Below, piece by piece: positions 23,093-37,900 of a DNA stretch of 64,000 bases. A program made the translations under genes and the position numbers. Source of the DNA: Hypholoma sublateritium FD-334 SS-4 (lineage: Eukaryota > Basidiomycota > Agaricomycetes > Agaricales > Strophariaceae). Each line of letters opens with the position of its first letter. Within the stretch, counting starts at the first letter, position 1. Where the stretch lies: positions 95,744 through 159,743 of the forward strand of contig KN817605.1 in NCBI GenBank assembly GCA_000827495.1, read 5' to 3'. The notes under the pieces are model-generated. The model saw only the letters and a list, made by a program, of their open reading frames with translations. It was not told the DNA's origin and ran no database searches.

Positions 23093-23838
23093 TGACTCTG
23101 TGTGAGTACTGGTATACGCGGCGAAACGTGTTCTCGATGACGGGGAGTGGCGTGCAAAGTTGTAACGGCATGGACTGCATATTATACACTCTTATAATAA
23201 TGCGTGGAACGCTTTTGACCATAATTTTTGCTTTCCGAAAGCACATGGTGAGATCGCTGCGCTACCATATTAGGTGCGTCCCGGCGCTATTGGCTCACTG
23301 CAAGCGCCGGTCCCTTAAGTGGTTCTATATTTAGACGGTTGCTTGATTACACGATGGTCCCATGATGGTCCCGCGTTAAGCAATTCGGACGTGCGCACTG
23401 CGCGTGAAAAACGATGTGCGTCTCGAACCAAGTGATACTAAGTATTGCTTGAGATAGGGTTGACGACGGACGCGTCTCTTTACTTATCACATTTTCACGT
23501 AGTGTGTAGTTTCACGTGATATATTTTCTATTGGCTTTTTGATTGTAGAGAATCGTGACGAAGGCTGGCATGCACTAGTAGCTAACAGTAATATAGAGAA
23601 TTGAGATCGGAAGGAAATTTGAGGCGGCGTACAGTGCATTTAAATTACCCACTAGCTTGTACCACTAATAACAGATGTACCTCGCGGGAAAATATATCGG
23701 ACAGGAATTGCAGAGTGAGAGAGTGCCGGAGAACAGGTATGGGTTACTTACCCCCTCAGACACGAAGTAAGAAGCGTTGGTGAGGTATATCTATGTACAC
23801 GCCGTGCTCCCTCGCACCTGCGGTGCGTTTCTCTCGTT
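23093..23838. other. Intergenic, no supported gene
   Basis: About 750 bp upstream of the gene at 22310-23092. Short open frames only. Confidence 0.45.
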
Positions 23839-24500
23839 TCACATTTCTAGGTCATTTCCAAGGCGTGCCGAGCGAGCAGCTCTACGCGCGCTTCTGGGTA
23901 TACAAGGCGATTCAGTCTGCGACTTCGATGCCGACATGACCTGGGTACTACGTGGAAGGCGTCTTGATACCGCGACTTTGCGCACTGGCTTCGGAGTTTT
24001 GCTTGCACGCCGCTTTGGGGGCGTAGATGGCAGTGCTGCGTAGTAAAAGTAATCTACCAGCGCTCCTTTGCATGGGGCACTTAGGCTGGCAAGCTTGCGC
24101 CCCATAATGCGTGAGGACGCGCGAGGTGGCTCTACAGCGGAGCTTTCGGGGAGCGGCACACCGGCGAGTTTGCGGATTTTTTTGGACGCGTTGGCGAGGA
24201 CACACATCCAGAGATAGAGGTTGCATAGGCTTCATCCTCGTCGCGTGCCCGCTTTGAGATGCGGGCGTAGGGCGCAATTGCCGCTTTGGATTGACTAGGC
24301 TGGTGTGGTTGGTATGTCCATGTCAGGTGGGAGCGCGAGAGCTTGTTGAATCGCGCTGACGAGGTCTTGGTTATTCAGAGGCCAGCAGCCAGACGTACGG
24401 CGCAGGCGTGGCGGCGTCGCTCGCGGCTCACCAGCCTGGCAGCGCAGGTTGCCAGGGCGGCGGGCCCAGCAAGCCGTATTCCGGAAACTGGTCGCTGGAA
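23839..24500 (-). pseudogene. GC-rich, frame-broken coding relic next to tRNA-Val
   Basis: On the minus strand, several protein-like segments follow one another but in different frames. They are FPEYGLLGPPPWQPALPGW near 24460, DLVSAIQQALALPPDMDIP near 24345, AIAPYARISKRARDEDEAY near 24260, and NLYLWMCVLANASKKIRKLAG running into an open frame to 23839. Stops and frame changes separate them, and not all breaks look like introns. The block is GC-rich compared with the flanks. It could be a decayed gene, a retroelement remnant inserted beside the tRNA, or a real gene with unrecognised introns. No family recognised. Confidence 0.35.
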
Positions 24501-24507
24501 GTCGAAC

Positions 24508-24513
24508 AAAAAA
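24508..24513 (-). terminator. Pol III T-run terminator of tRNA-Val
   Basis: Six T residues on the minus strand start two bases after the tRNA 3' end. Confidence 0.7.
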
Positions 24514-24514
24514 C

Positions 24515-24588
24515 TGATTCGACCCAGGCTCGAACTGAGGACCTTCTGTGTGTTAGACAGATGCGATAACCAACTACGCCATCGAACC
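24515..24588 (-). tRNA. tRNA-Val (anticodon AAC)
   Basis: A 74-nt cloverleaf including the discriminator A. The acceptor stem GGTTCGA pairs with TCGAATC (one G-U). The anticodon stem TCTGT/ACAGA encloses the loop CTAACAC with anticodon AAC (Val). The T-arm is CTCAG-TTCGAGC-CTGGG. No intron. A T6 run follows the 3' end on the minus strand (plus 24508-24513), a pol III terminator. The sequence is identical to the copy at 28027-28100, in inverted orientation. Confidence 0.95.
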
Positions 24589-25762
24589 TGTACATGTGAC
24601 CTACTGTCGAGGTACTTACGGTCGATCGGTTACCGTCGAGCGATGATAAATAATTGACGCCCGGCGGAAGCCCAGCATCACCACCAAATCACCACAGCAA
24701 ATTGGACAATTCTGCGATGCGTCAAACCTGGGTACATGTCCTTGGGGAAAGATATCCAAATCTCTATGTGCACAATCATGCAGCCGTGGCCCTGGGGTGT
24801 TGATTTGTGGCACGATCCCAGGTACACTTGAGGTCAACTGTTCAACGGCGCCATTTCGAGACCGATACATGGCCGCAAACAGCTCCGACAGTCGACTCGT
24901 GATGTCATTTATCGAGAATGAGAGATATCCGGCTTAGAAAGGGTAGATACAGACCACCACCCAATAGCTTCAAGTTGCATGTCCTCGCCGCCGGGTTGTC
25001 ACTAGGCTTCAAGCTTCAAGCTTCACGGGCTATTGCATCTATAAACCGAAGAAACTGCATCGAAAATTAATCTATTGTTGTATGCTTAGTAAGTACTTAG
25101 TGAGCACATCTCTTGTCAAAGTGATTAGTGATATCCATTTTCGTCACGGGCGCTGATGCTGGCGTTCTCGGGAACGCAGAAAACCGTGCTCTGAGAAATT
25201 TGCTATGATATGCACCATCTGCGACAATGTACCATAAGAGATCTTTACTACCGTTGGTTAGACTTGGTTTACCGAGTATTTTAGAGTATTCATGCGAAGC
25301 TTGATTGCAGTAGAAAAAGCGCCTCTGAATATGCACGATTTGACGCACAGGTCGATTTGGAAGAAGGACAAAGAAAGGACAAGTCAGACGGCCGTAATTG
25401 GTATTGATCTCATGTCATCCGAATACTCGGCTCCGTCTGTAAAGAGAGAAAAACAAGCAAGGAGATTTTCGGCGAGGACTAGAGCAGTAATGATTCGTCA
25501 CGTACATTAAATTTGGAGGACGAGTGTAAGTATCGACGTAACAGGACCTTTGTATATACTTTTAAGAATTACTTACAAATTCCACTTGAATTCCACGACA
25601 GCCGATATTCATTGACCGCTCTCGCGTGCCACGCATTCACACGTCTACTTTGCATATCCTATTATACATCAAGCCGATATCCATGCACTCTTTACAGCCC
25701 TCCACAACGTCTGAGGTCCAAAGACTGACGGCTTTCGGCTCCCAGCTCGCGAGACTCCTACA
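24589..25762. other. Intergenic, about 1.2 kb, no supported gene
   Basis: Upstream of the MAP kinase kinase gene. It includes a short CTTCAAG heptamer repeat at 25007-25027. No protein-like open frame. Confidence 0.5.
25007..25027. repeat. Heptamer tandem repeat, CTTCAAG unit (x3, last degenerate)
   Basis: CTTCAAG CTTCAAG CTTCACG. Each junction creates the palindrome AAGCTT. A two-unit copy occurs near 53083. Confidence 0.8.
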
Positions 25763-27663
<1,901 letters not shown>

Positions 27664-28026
27664 ACGCAGGTAGTGTACAATCAATTTCTCCTCCACCTAT
27701 CCAAATCTTGTCATCTTGGACCTCAATGGGACCTCTTCGACCTTTACCTTACGGGACTCCGTCGGCGCTACGCAGGCGGTGCAACGCAGGCGGTGCACGC
27801 CGTCATGGACCCACATATTGCCCACATAAGTACTTTATTAGCGTATACTTAGTATTTACCGCTGTGGCCGTGTATCGATTATCCCCGTCATTTTAGCCCT
27901 ACATATCAGGATTATTGGGCCTTTGATTCCTTGCAATATGCTGTTACTTGATCTAAAGTTTTTTCGCTGGTGATTCGATACAAGTCCGGAGTCAAAATGA
28001 CGCCAGTTCTCAGAGAAAGGTTAAAA
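27664..28026. other. Intergenic gap
   Basis: 363 bp between the MKK gene and tRNA-Val. Contains a short duplicated segment GGCGGTGCA... near 27770-27800. No gene seen. Confidence 0.4.
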
Positions 28027-28100
28027 GGTTCGATGGCGTAGTTGGTTATCGCATCTGTCTAACACACAGAAGGTCCTCAGTTCGAGCCTGGGTCGAATCA
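28027..28100 (+). tRNA. tRNA-Val (anticodon AAC), second copy
   Basis: Identical over all 74 nt to the minus-strand copy at 24515-24588. Same cloverleaf, anticodon loop CTAACAC, no intron. A T5 run at 28103-28107 follows as terminator. Confidence 0.95.
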
Positions 28101-28181
28101 CTTTTTCATACCTGTACTTGCTTGACTTTTTTCAATCTTGAAATTTGAAATTTGAAATTAAAAGTTCTTAGTTGACCCTTG

Positions 28182-28739
28182 TAAGGCTCCAACCATATTA
28201 TATGTATACTGTATATATATGGTTCTTTTTGTATGTGTATGTGTATATGTATGCCCGAAATCCCAAAATGCGGATATACACATACACATATGGTATATAG
28301 TGATATATACAGTTGTTGAAATTACCTCTCAATTCCTGATATAGCACCTCCAAATGGTGGACTATGTACCTGCCTTGCCTTGTGGAACCTCCCTTTCTTC
28401 AATCAATCATGAATTTGGCAAAAGGGAGTGCGAGAAGAGGCTGCCGGACTTGCCTGCGGCTTACGTTTGTAAATTTGTCAGCTTTGATCCGGCCGGTTTG
28501 GGCCGGGATGGTGTATCTCGACGGTGCTTTCAGCTCGAAGTCAGCTTGGAGTCCTCTCCATACATTATTGACACCTTATTGGAGTGGAAGGTTCATATGA
28601 ATCAGGCTTAAAAAAATTCTGTTTGCTAACTGTATATTTTTACTGTATACTGTATATAAACAGTATAATATACACTATTAACCGTATCTGTATATTTTCA
28701 CTTTTCGCCACATACACATATAATATGGTTGGAGCCTTA
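28182..28739. mobile_element. hAT-type MITE, 558 bp, with 8-bp target site duplication
   Basis: Terminal inverted repeats start TAAGGCTCCAACCATATTAT at 28182. The same sequence is read inwards from 28739, identical for the first 24 nt and 26 of the first 27. The element is flanked by the direct repeat GACCCTTG (28174-28181 and 28740-28747), an 8-bp target duplication as made by hAT transposases. The end sequence TAAGG also fits the hAT terminal consensus. The inside is AT-rich with many GTATATAC-type subterminal repeats and carries no transposase, so it is a non-autonomous element. It sits 80 bp downstream of a tRNA gene. Confidence 0.9.
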
Positions 28740-28747
28740 GACCCTTG

Positions 28748-30389
28748 AGAATCGAGATTCGAGATAAAAGAGGTTGAACTTGGGTTGAACGGAGATATTA
28801 GAATCGTGGATTCGTGATTCGTCTAACATTCCGAGATTTTTTCTGGTCCATGACCCATCTTCCAAGTAGTGGCTGAGTCTCTCGACTTTGAAGGCGGGAT
28901 CAAATTTGGTGTGCTACCTGGAACCTGTGCAGGACTTCGCGGAGGATGCGTGTTGAACGATCAATCGATATCAAGCGCGCGTCCAGGAGGCGATATTTGC
29001 TGCAGTCAAGATGCAGTACTCAGTGGTGATCGAGGTCGACGCCTTCAAGTTGTGTATTTTACTATACTTAACACTTTTAATTATCAAAGTAAGTTAGATC
29101 TAAAGGCCTTTACACACAACATAAGTATGTAGCACCAACAACTCAAAGTTCTAATATCACCATTTAAATCAGAAAGAGCAAGGTTCACCTAGGTCCCGAC
29201 TGTCTCCAGCACAGAATTGAAGTGAGTCGGAGAAAACAGCGAACTTTGTGATGCACGTGGAAGGGATCCGGGTCTGACTCGGCCTTGAGGAATGAATTAC
29301 AATTATGCGGAACAAGTGTATAGGCATGAAACTATGATTTAAATGTGATTACCCATCAATCAAGCCAGTACACGAACCATCATACCTTGGCACTGATTTT
29401 AATGCACTAGTAGTGTATCCCTAGAAGGAGCTTGAAACGCGGGAAAGCCGAAAGGACGCTGAACTCGTGCATACTAATAAACTGCACCCGATGGTATCGT
29501 TCTGCCCACTATCGCGATGCATTTGTCCATTGGAGATGGTCAGTCCTGAGATTGACCTGAGAGGTCTGGTTAAGAGCACGCGATGCGCGCGTGAGGGCGC
29601 GCTGATGCGATCGCGTGGAGATCGAAATCAAGCGCTTGTTCTTGATGTAAACGCTGGGAAGGTGCCACTGTCCACAGAATCTAGAGCGCAAACCTGCGCA
29701 AACGTAAAAAATCGTTTGCTATCACCTGTTGAAGTGTCACGATGAAGGAAGCAATTGCTGCATACCTCGGAGTTCCCAAGTGCGCTTTCCCGGCTTGTTC
29801 GGCAAATGCTATTCAAAGCCTTCCTTCCTGCGCCCATCACTCAGATGTCACGCTGCGCAGGTACATGCTTAACGCCATTTATTTCGAAGAGAGCTATTGT
29901 AGTGCCGATTGAATATGAAGTCTTCTCTACCTTTCTTTCTATTCTCTAGTCATGAAACCGTGATTAGTGAAATGTGCCCGCGAGACCTGTAAATATTTTG
30001 AGTGATGCTCGGGCTTGCATAGAATCTAGCCGGGCGATTTAGATGTGAACATTGCGATGCTCCATTTAACCGGTATCATCAACCTATCACCGCGCCGCCT
30101 TCATTCGGGCTATTTTTGAGGATTCATTGTTTAGAGATGGTTGTTGGGAATAGCTAGGATCTCCTCCGGATATGCGATGGGGTTTGGACTCTGGCATGCG
30201 TGCGAAGGATCCCCAATGCAGACACCTTCAGTGCACATGGTCAAGTCGGTGGCTTCCAGGGGCTCAGACAAGAGATAAATATACGCGGTTCCTCTTGAGA
30301 ACACCTACCCAGTCCCACCTTCCTATCGGCTGCGCTTCGGTGAAGGTCGCTCGTTTTCAACACTCCTTAAGGTTATCCCTAACTCAAGC
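28748..30389. other. Intergenic, about 1.6 kb, no supported gene
   Basis: Between the MITE and the first DUF6534 gene. Short open frames only. A TATA-like AAATATAC near 30275 lies ~110 bp before the next start. Confidence 0.5.
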
Positions 30390-31919
30390 ATGGATGGTAC
30401 TGTAGATGCGTAAGTACAGGTAATGCCCTCGTCAAGGCCTTCATTGACGTTCATTTCGGCTCTCAGAGCTGGTCCATTGGTAATATTAATTTTTCTCTTT
30501 TCTCTCGGCCGTCCTTAGACTAATTATTGTTACTCCTCTAGTTTGTTGGTATTCTGTTGAACTGGGGGCTGTATGGTATTCTTGTAGTGCAAGTCTGTGA
30601 GTGTTAGGTTGTTAATGGTGCATCAAAAGGCTTATCAGACTTGCGCTTAGATATATATTGGACCGCATTTCCGTCTGATCAGTGGCATACAAAGCTGCTG
30701 GTATACACTTTATTTGTTCTCGACTCTCTTCAATCGATTCTACTGGCGAGAGATGGCTTCTCGATATTTGCTCAGGGTTTCGGAAACACAACGAGGCTCA
30801 ATGAAATCGGCTTGGTGTGGTTTACTGTGCCTATATTGGCAGCACTCGGTTTGTTCGCTAATTACGGCGCTTATTCCGTGTTGATGTCCTTCCGTTCACA
30901 GTTAGCCTCATCGTTGAATGTTTTTTCGCATACCGCATATGGGTCCTATCCGGAAGGTCTCCTTGGATTCCCTCTGCCGTTGTTGTGGTATGGATTTGAT
31001 CCCAGATAATATGACGGCTGTGGATCGTTGACTATTCTATTCATTAGACATCATGGACGCAGGCAGTGGGTGCTATTATAGCGGGTGTACAGGCATTTGA
31101 AGTCAAGGAATATACGTTATTGCAAACACATGCACGTATTGCAATCACAGTACGTTCTTCGATGCTCGTCTTATGCTTGTCTAAATACCTATTCCATGAT
31201 ACTACAGGTATGGCACGTTGGGAGCGCAACTGCAGACGTGTTAATTGCAATATCTATGTGTTACTATGTTAGTCTCAATTTACGTTTCTCAAATATGGGC
31301 AAGAATGCTGACCCTTCCCGCTACAGCTGTGGAAACGGGACACTGGGTTCAAGAGGACGCATACCGCCATCATAAGACTTATTCAGCTTACGATTGAAAC
31401 GGGAACGGCTACAGGTAAATGACAATTGGCATGACGTGGAAGATGAACTAAAAATACTCCAGCCAGCGTTGCTATCATCGATCTGGTTCTATTTTCCGCA
31501 GGATCGGGGAAGGCTTTCTACATCGCACCGGCCTTCGTTATTTCTAAGCTCTATGCCAACACCGTAATAGTCATCTTCAACAACCGTGCACAAATTATGT
31601 CTCGCACAAATCAATCCACCGTCACCAACGTCACTGTGGACAATGCAAACAGGTTGAAAGAGCCATCTGCTGCAAAAATTGGCAGTAGTGCTGGCGGGCC
31701 TGTTCACTTTGTTGCCACAACCCACAGCTCTGGAAACAACAGCTATCACGGAGGCATAGAAATCCAAAAATCGGTTGCAGTGTGGCGAGACGGCGAAAGC
31801 GAAGATGTCGAAGTAAGTCAAGGGTCTATATTTAGCTGCGTCCACCGGTCCACTGATGTAATCGCCAATTTTCGTTGTAGCTTTCTTCAATGAGCAAAAG
31901 CAATATGGACAGCGTCTGA
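30390..31919 (+). CDS. DUF6534 multi-spanning membrane protein 1, 336 aa
   Basis: Ten exons: 30390-30409, 30467-30479, 30542-30596, 30651-30848, 30902-30987, 31048-31149, 31208-31267, 31327-31414, 31463-31812 and 31881-31919, 336 residues. The pattern is that of basidiomycete DUF6534 proteins, with seven predicted helices. They include FVGILLNWGLYGILVVQVY, LVYTLFVLDSLQSILLA, an ECFFAYRIWVLSGRSPWIP segment and WHVGSATADVLIAISMCYYLWKRDTGFKRT. IRLIQLTIETGTATA and a last helix before YANTVIVIFNNRAQI follow, then a hydrophilic cytosolic-type tail. Function is unknown; a receptor-like or transport role is only speculation. Exon 2 is only 13 nt. Internal exon sizes match the paralogues at 42077 and 54072. 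Confidence 0.87.
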
Positions 31920-34900
31920 TCTTAGCTTGACAAAATTGGGTATTGATATTACTGTATCCAACAAATAATCGATTATGCTGTATATTTGACAATCTAGACG
32001 ACAATCTAGAGATTACTAGAAGAGGGTCTCGAATGTCGGTCGTTACATGGGGACATGTTACTACTCGAGGGGCGGCGGAGAACGGCCCATTCTGGACCCA
32101 CATGCTTTGCCGCACGACGTTACGCACCTCTCATACGATCATCGATATTGTTACTTGTATACCCCTACGTGCCTCTTTGTATATTGTACTTAATTAGGAA
32201 GATACCGGTGCCGCTGCCTAAAAACTTAAGGGCTCGCCTACATACCAGAAGTTACCCCAATGATAGAGATCCCTACTGACATATTTCGAAATTCCATCCC
32301 TGAGCGTGTGCATTTTAGCTATGTCGTTGTGTGCCTAAGTTATGATAAGCGCCTAAGTAGAGGCTTTGATTACTTAGGGTCATCGTTCAAGGGGAGTAAT
32401 CAGATACAGATTGTGTACATATCAGATTTTAGTGGAAGGCAGATAAATCCGTTTCCCGTCATTCGACCTGGTCTAGAGACAGAATTGCAATCAATGGCTG
32501 ACTACGTCAACAAGCTCTCCCTGATATTTAGACAGGCATAAAGAGTCAAATGGTTCGTGGACCTCTGCATCAGGTTTATCTCTTCTAAAAATCCGTCACC
32601 GGGGCCAAACAAGCCTTACTGATTTTTTGCTCTGGTCTTCCTTGACGCAATTCTGCTGTGGGGGGGGGATGAAAAGAGGTATTGAAGAGCGCCCTCGACG
32701 CCCATGGCAGCTTCTTACAGATATGGACACACATACACACACTCAGGACTGCGGAGGATAGAGCGCTCCGGCAATAGCAGGGCGGATATTCCATCGGAGC
32801 GGTCGCGAATGGGCTCAGATCAGCCACCGACTCCGGGAGGCAACTATCGACTTCGCCAGACTTTCCCCGGCGGACAGCGTGAGTCTGTGACCCACGTTAT
32901 TCTTAGTTAATAGAAATCCAGAATTTTAACCGTTCTATCTGGTGTGCGATCCCCCGCGCGCAGCACACAAAGAGATCAGCGCTCAGCTTTCGTATTTTAA
33001 GTAGAGAAATAATACATCCTGTGTGTGGTTCTATTTCATGTTTCCGCCGTCCCGTCGATGGCTCTGGAAGTTTTATTGTGTGCGATGGATGTTCCCGTTC
33101 AGCATGCGAGTGACAGCTCCGCATCCGCCAAGTGAGGAGAGTTTGATTCTATGGAGTTTCACTTGCATACTTTCACGCGTTTTTGCTTGGTGTGGAAGTA
33201 ATATCGCATGATGTCACGGTGATACCTACATTCCGGTGATAGCCGCACCGCTGTAACGCACCCTAGATTATCAGGAACTTTGAAGTTTACTAACTTTGAG
33301 AGTAATCTAGCCGGACATAATCCTGAGTTTTGCGCCCACTTGGCCCACTTCTCAGTTGAACATGTAGTAATAAGTATTCGTAAATATTTCCAGTCCGTAG
33401 ATTGCGTAAACCAGTCGGCCGCCGCAGACTAATATAGCATTTGCTGCATCTGAGTCTACTGTTCAGTGTTGGGCATTGACACCCCGCCGCCACCTTTGAG
33501 CATATAATTAAGTTGAATAAAGCATAACTCTCACTTGACGGCGGGTACGAACTGTGGCGTTTCTGATCCTGTGCACCTTGAGGGCCAAAAAAAGGATAAA
33601 CCAAAGCCGGAGTCGCTGAGCCTCACTGTTTATAATTGTAACAAAGGCAGGGAAAATTATAACCAACGGAATATATAAGCTACTAAAACTACCGAAAGGT
33701 GGCCAAAGCCAGATGATACGCACGGGTACACGTCGGGTATGGTGGAGGTTACTATAGTAGACACGGTCGACATCTTGTGTGATATTGAGTTAGGACTTGT
33801 GTGGCAAAAGACGAAGGGGTTCGAGTTACGATCTCATGACGCATATAATATTATGCAGCACTTTATTGCAAGGTTCTTCCTGCGATTCTTGTAAATTGCG
33901 ATGAACGGTCCACGTAGAAGCAATAGGCCCGAACCTATCGCATATTTACAGTGGCATTGATAACAGTTGTATAAACCGCGTGAATATAATTTTCACGTAC
34001 ATCGTACTACACATAGTACATATACATTCAACCTCGCCCATTCTTGAGGCCGACACGCTGACGCGTGCCGTGCTATTTCAGAATCAAGGTTGCAACTTAT
34101 GGTCGCCTTCAGGTTGCCTTATCGGATAGGCTAGAATGATTTGAATCGTAGATGTGCCTTTGCTCGTAGAGAAAAATCGATGTAACAAACTGGCACAACC
34201 TATCGTATTGTGGGTTCTCAGGTACAGGGCTTACGGTCAATTCGGAATGCGTGTAGAGTGGACGTAGAAACGAAGAAATTTTTACCCAATACTGTAGAGT
34301 TGCCCAGTCATGAGATGTTTTCCCCACGCTGTACCTTCTGTTGATATAGTTTTCTAACTGATGATCATCATATTGGCGACAGGTCAAATAAATTTTCAGC
34401 GAGATGTCCATAATCATGGCGACTTGTTTAGTGTATAGATTCCTTGGGTGAATGCGTAGAGAAGCTTTAGAATATGAGATGGAGTGCAGCCAGCCACTTC
34501 TTCCACATGGCATCTATAGAAGCAGCAGCACTGATGCTATTAAAATCTCACGTTCGAGCTGACTGAGCCGGGAGATCAGCGCTCAGTTGCGTCCAGCGTG
34601 CCTTCAGTGGCTTTTAAGTATGTAGAGGGCCCTCAGCGCTCAGCGCTCAGTGTCGTCAGCCGGGCTGGCGCAACGCACCTAGAAGGAAAGTCATTGCGGT
34701 ATTGCGCTTGGTCCTCGTTGGATAGTAATCGCTATGTGGGCGGCGGTTGACTGCCCTTAAAAGCTTCGGGCTTCAAGCCTCAATTCCAATGCATGATGTC
34801 AGATACAAGTATTGTAGGAGTTATGGAAACATAGGCCACAAATATATCAAATCAGAATACATGGAAGGCGAGCAAAGAATGTGTTTATACTTATAACAGC

Positions 34901-34981
34901 AGGAGATCTACAAAGCAAAAGGATTAACTATAAGGTACATTTCAAAGGAAAGCATCAACACCACGCGGGGAATGTCAAGCA
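31920..34981. other. Intergenic, about 3 kb, no supported gene
   Basis: Open frames of up to 134 codons (34109-34513, minus) show no motif. The region holds TCAGCGCTCAG repeats near 32976, 34576 and 34632 and a short CA/ACAC run near 32730. It is likely decayed repetitive DNA plus the two 3' UTRs. Confidence 0.5.
34632..34650. repeat. Heptamer tandem repeat, CTCAGCG unit
   Basis: CTCAGCGCTCAGCGCTCAG: two full CTCAGCG units plus CTCAG. Identical 19 bp occur at 53457-53475. Partial copies sharing GAGATCAGCGCTCAG are at 32972-32986 and 34572-34586. Confidence 0.8.
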
Positions 34982-37900
34982 TCACATGTCCACCATCAAG
35001 AGGTAACGTATTCGTATCTGAGAAGGATCATACACGATATACTGGATATCACGAAATTCGTCAACACAACGCGGGGAAGACACAGATGACAGTGCGTACC
35101 TCATTATATTGGAGGTATCCCCCAAAAGGAACCACATCTTTCCCCGGACCCGCAGGCATGTCGCAGCCGATAAGTTCGGGGTGATTCAAGGCCCTACCCG
35201 CATCTTTCCAGTCTACCGGCTGGGTGCGACCGAGACCTTTGGTCGCCCTATTGAATAGCTTTCAGTGACTAATTATGAAAGTGATAACATGGATCTTCAC
35301 ATACAGTTTCTGGTTTTTGGCACACTCAACATCTGCATTATAGCTCTATCCGATGACATAGGAGTCGACCCTCTCAGATATGGGACGTAAGAGGGGAAGA
35401 ATGTGACTCACTGCCGAGGTGAGCTCATGGAAAGGCTTCGCCGCCACTTCGCAAAGCAGTAGAAGGCCTGTGCCGTTACTCAAGCTGTACATCAAACCAT
35501 ACGTTAGAACGGGATTCACGGACTTCCGTAGGGTTTCTTACTGGGAATAACAGTAGTTCGCAGACTATAGCCAACATTCAGGAGATGAAAGGGCAGTAAT
35601 TTGGTTGAATAGCTAACCTTGCTCATCATGTCCGCAAAGTAGACACCCTTTCCGAACATGTATCCCGACACGGGAGCTAAGCCCACTCAGTATGCAATAT
35701 ACAATTTCCACCATGACATATGGCTACGAACCTTCCGGAGGGGCAATGCGGAGACCTTGTTTGAGGATACCTGTGAAACGCGCCATCAATCTCCCCATCA
35801 CAAACTTGGGCATCATCGTGCTCACCAGCAAAATTTGTTGTCCGGGATCCATGCCACAGGAGAAGGCGGTCGCCATCTGGAAGATTAGAGTGGTTCTTCG
35901 CGTTCCAGGCGCATGTCTCCCCAGCTCTAGTAACGGCACAACAGTATAAATAAAGCACTTTGTTGAGCGTGCACGTGGACGCACCTTTCCACCCTGAACG
36001 CGCTCCGAACCGTCGCTGCAAATCGGTGAGTTGCACCGTGCGTGTCTCGGGCGTACGCAACCAAGTTGTTATATTCCACAGAATTCTTGGGTACAGGCTC
36101 CATACTCGTGAGACCCAGGGAGCGAAAGTGCGAATCGACAGGATTCGTGGGATTACCATCTTGATCTGTCAACGCGCTGGATGAAATTAGCTTCGAAGTG
36201 ATTTCCTAATTGATAAAAATGAACACATGAATATGCGCGCAGAGTCGAAGGTCGAGACTCACCATGTCCCCAAGTGCATCCACCAGATCCAATTCCTAGG
36301 ATACCGATAAAAATGTAAATCCGAATCCTATTCCTGCTTCAGGGAGGAAGCTCTTACTTTTTTGAGGGTTTCTGCATTGTCAATGACTACTGGCCTCTGT
36401 CTTCCAAAGTCATGTGGGATGATACTGCGGTAACCGTCGTTAATGCCGCATTGCGTCGATGGTCATTAACACCGACATACGAGTAGTAGCTGCTGCTCAG
36501 ATGTTCACATGCTGCACGAGCTCCCCCGTGATCTTTAGCTGTTTCACCGTTGGGATTTTGAATGACCTCAGATAGTAGCTAAGAGTCGAAGAAATTATGT
36601 GAAGAGGTAGATGACGTGCATGGCGAGTACACTTACCTTGAGAGCAGCAAACCCATTCAAAACCGTCGATTTAGCAAGTTTTCCTGATTGGTATTCAGCA
36701 TCTCGGACTTCTTGAGATAATTATATAAAAACGTTACCAAGTGGGAGCTTCCTGGCGTCGTAGTTCATGGATGATAAATGTGCATCAATAATACTATTGG
36801 AATGATGGTCAGTAAAATATTGTTCGATATCTGACGCCCTCCACCCACCTTGTGGAGAACAATAAACGACAAAGTTCCTAACACACGGTCATTGAGAAAC
36901 ATTTTAGAATGTACCAGAAAGCGTACTTGGATTTCAGGCTGCAAAACGGAATCCGGGATAACAGCTCCTGCTTTGTTCTCGTTGTCCCCGGTTTCTTCCT
37001 GTTCACCCCCCGCTCCGTCTCCGTAGTCGCGTTCTTATGAAAAGTCAGTGGGACGAACCCAAGAAGCACAAACGCAGCCGTACCGAGCCACATGTATTTT
37101 CCTGGTGCGCTCCACAGTTAAATTCCAGACAAAATAGAGAATGATAAAGCCATGCTTACCTTTCTTCGCGGTCATGCCCTGTCGGTCTTCCCAGTTAACA
37201 CCTGCTTTGGCTTTGAATTGTTTCTTGAATTCTACAACGGCCTGGGAAGCTGGCCATGGTCCCTAAATCGTGGGCCATATCAGCCACCGAAATCGACGTT
37301 TCAGTAAACCCGCGCAGATATCCACCTTCAGCTGCGTTTGTCCGTTTTCGCCTACTCTGCCCCAGCGAGTGAATAGCGAGCAAAATGCCTCGCTCCCAAT
37401 TGGATGCAGAAGTTGAAGTACATAGAACCTAAAGTATTAGGCATCAATCAAAAATTAAAACGAAGTATGAACCGCATTGTTTTCACTTGTTCTTGTTCTG
37501 ATTTCCGCTTAGATCAGTCTGGTTTAGCATGGCGTCCCATACGCCTTGTGTGTCGGTATAGACCTTATGGGTCGCTTCAAATGCCGGTCAAACCCTGGTA
37601 TCTTTTCGCAGATATTTTTGAGAACCCACCGACGTGACCAGAGATAGGATCCACTGGCGCTGCGCCTCTTTTAATGATCGTGACCTGCCGACAAATGAAG
37701 ATGAAATAGGAACTCTGGAATCATAAAAAGTCGTTACCATTTTCTTTGGCTCGTCGACATCCTTATCGGCATCCGCAGTTGGAACATGGGCGCTTTTTGT
37801 GGCATCAACAATGTCTTCGGCATCGTCTACTTGTTTCGCCTTCTTCGTCCTCTTGCTGGCTGGTGGCTTAGGCACCGAGGCATCAGGCTGATTGACGGTG

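Noticed and set aside
32260..32541. 93-codon plus-strand open frame ending LSLIFRQA.
   Set aside because: Isolated, with no motif and no neighbouring exon that extends it.
34109..34513. 134-codon minus-strand open frame.
   Set aside because: No recognisable domain, no good start context, and it lies in repeat-bearing intergenic DNA.
37241..37262. Alternative acceptor CCCAG before GCC in the PARP WGR domain.
   Set aside because: The TTTAG acceptor 21 bases earlier restores the conserved GPWPASQAVVEF segment.
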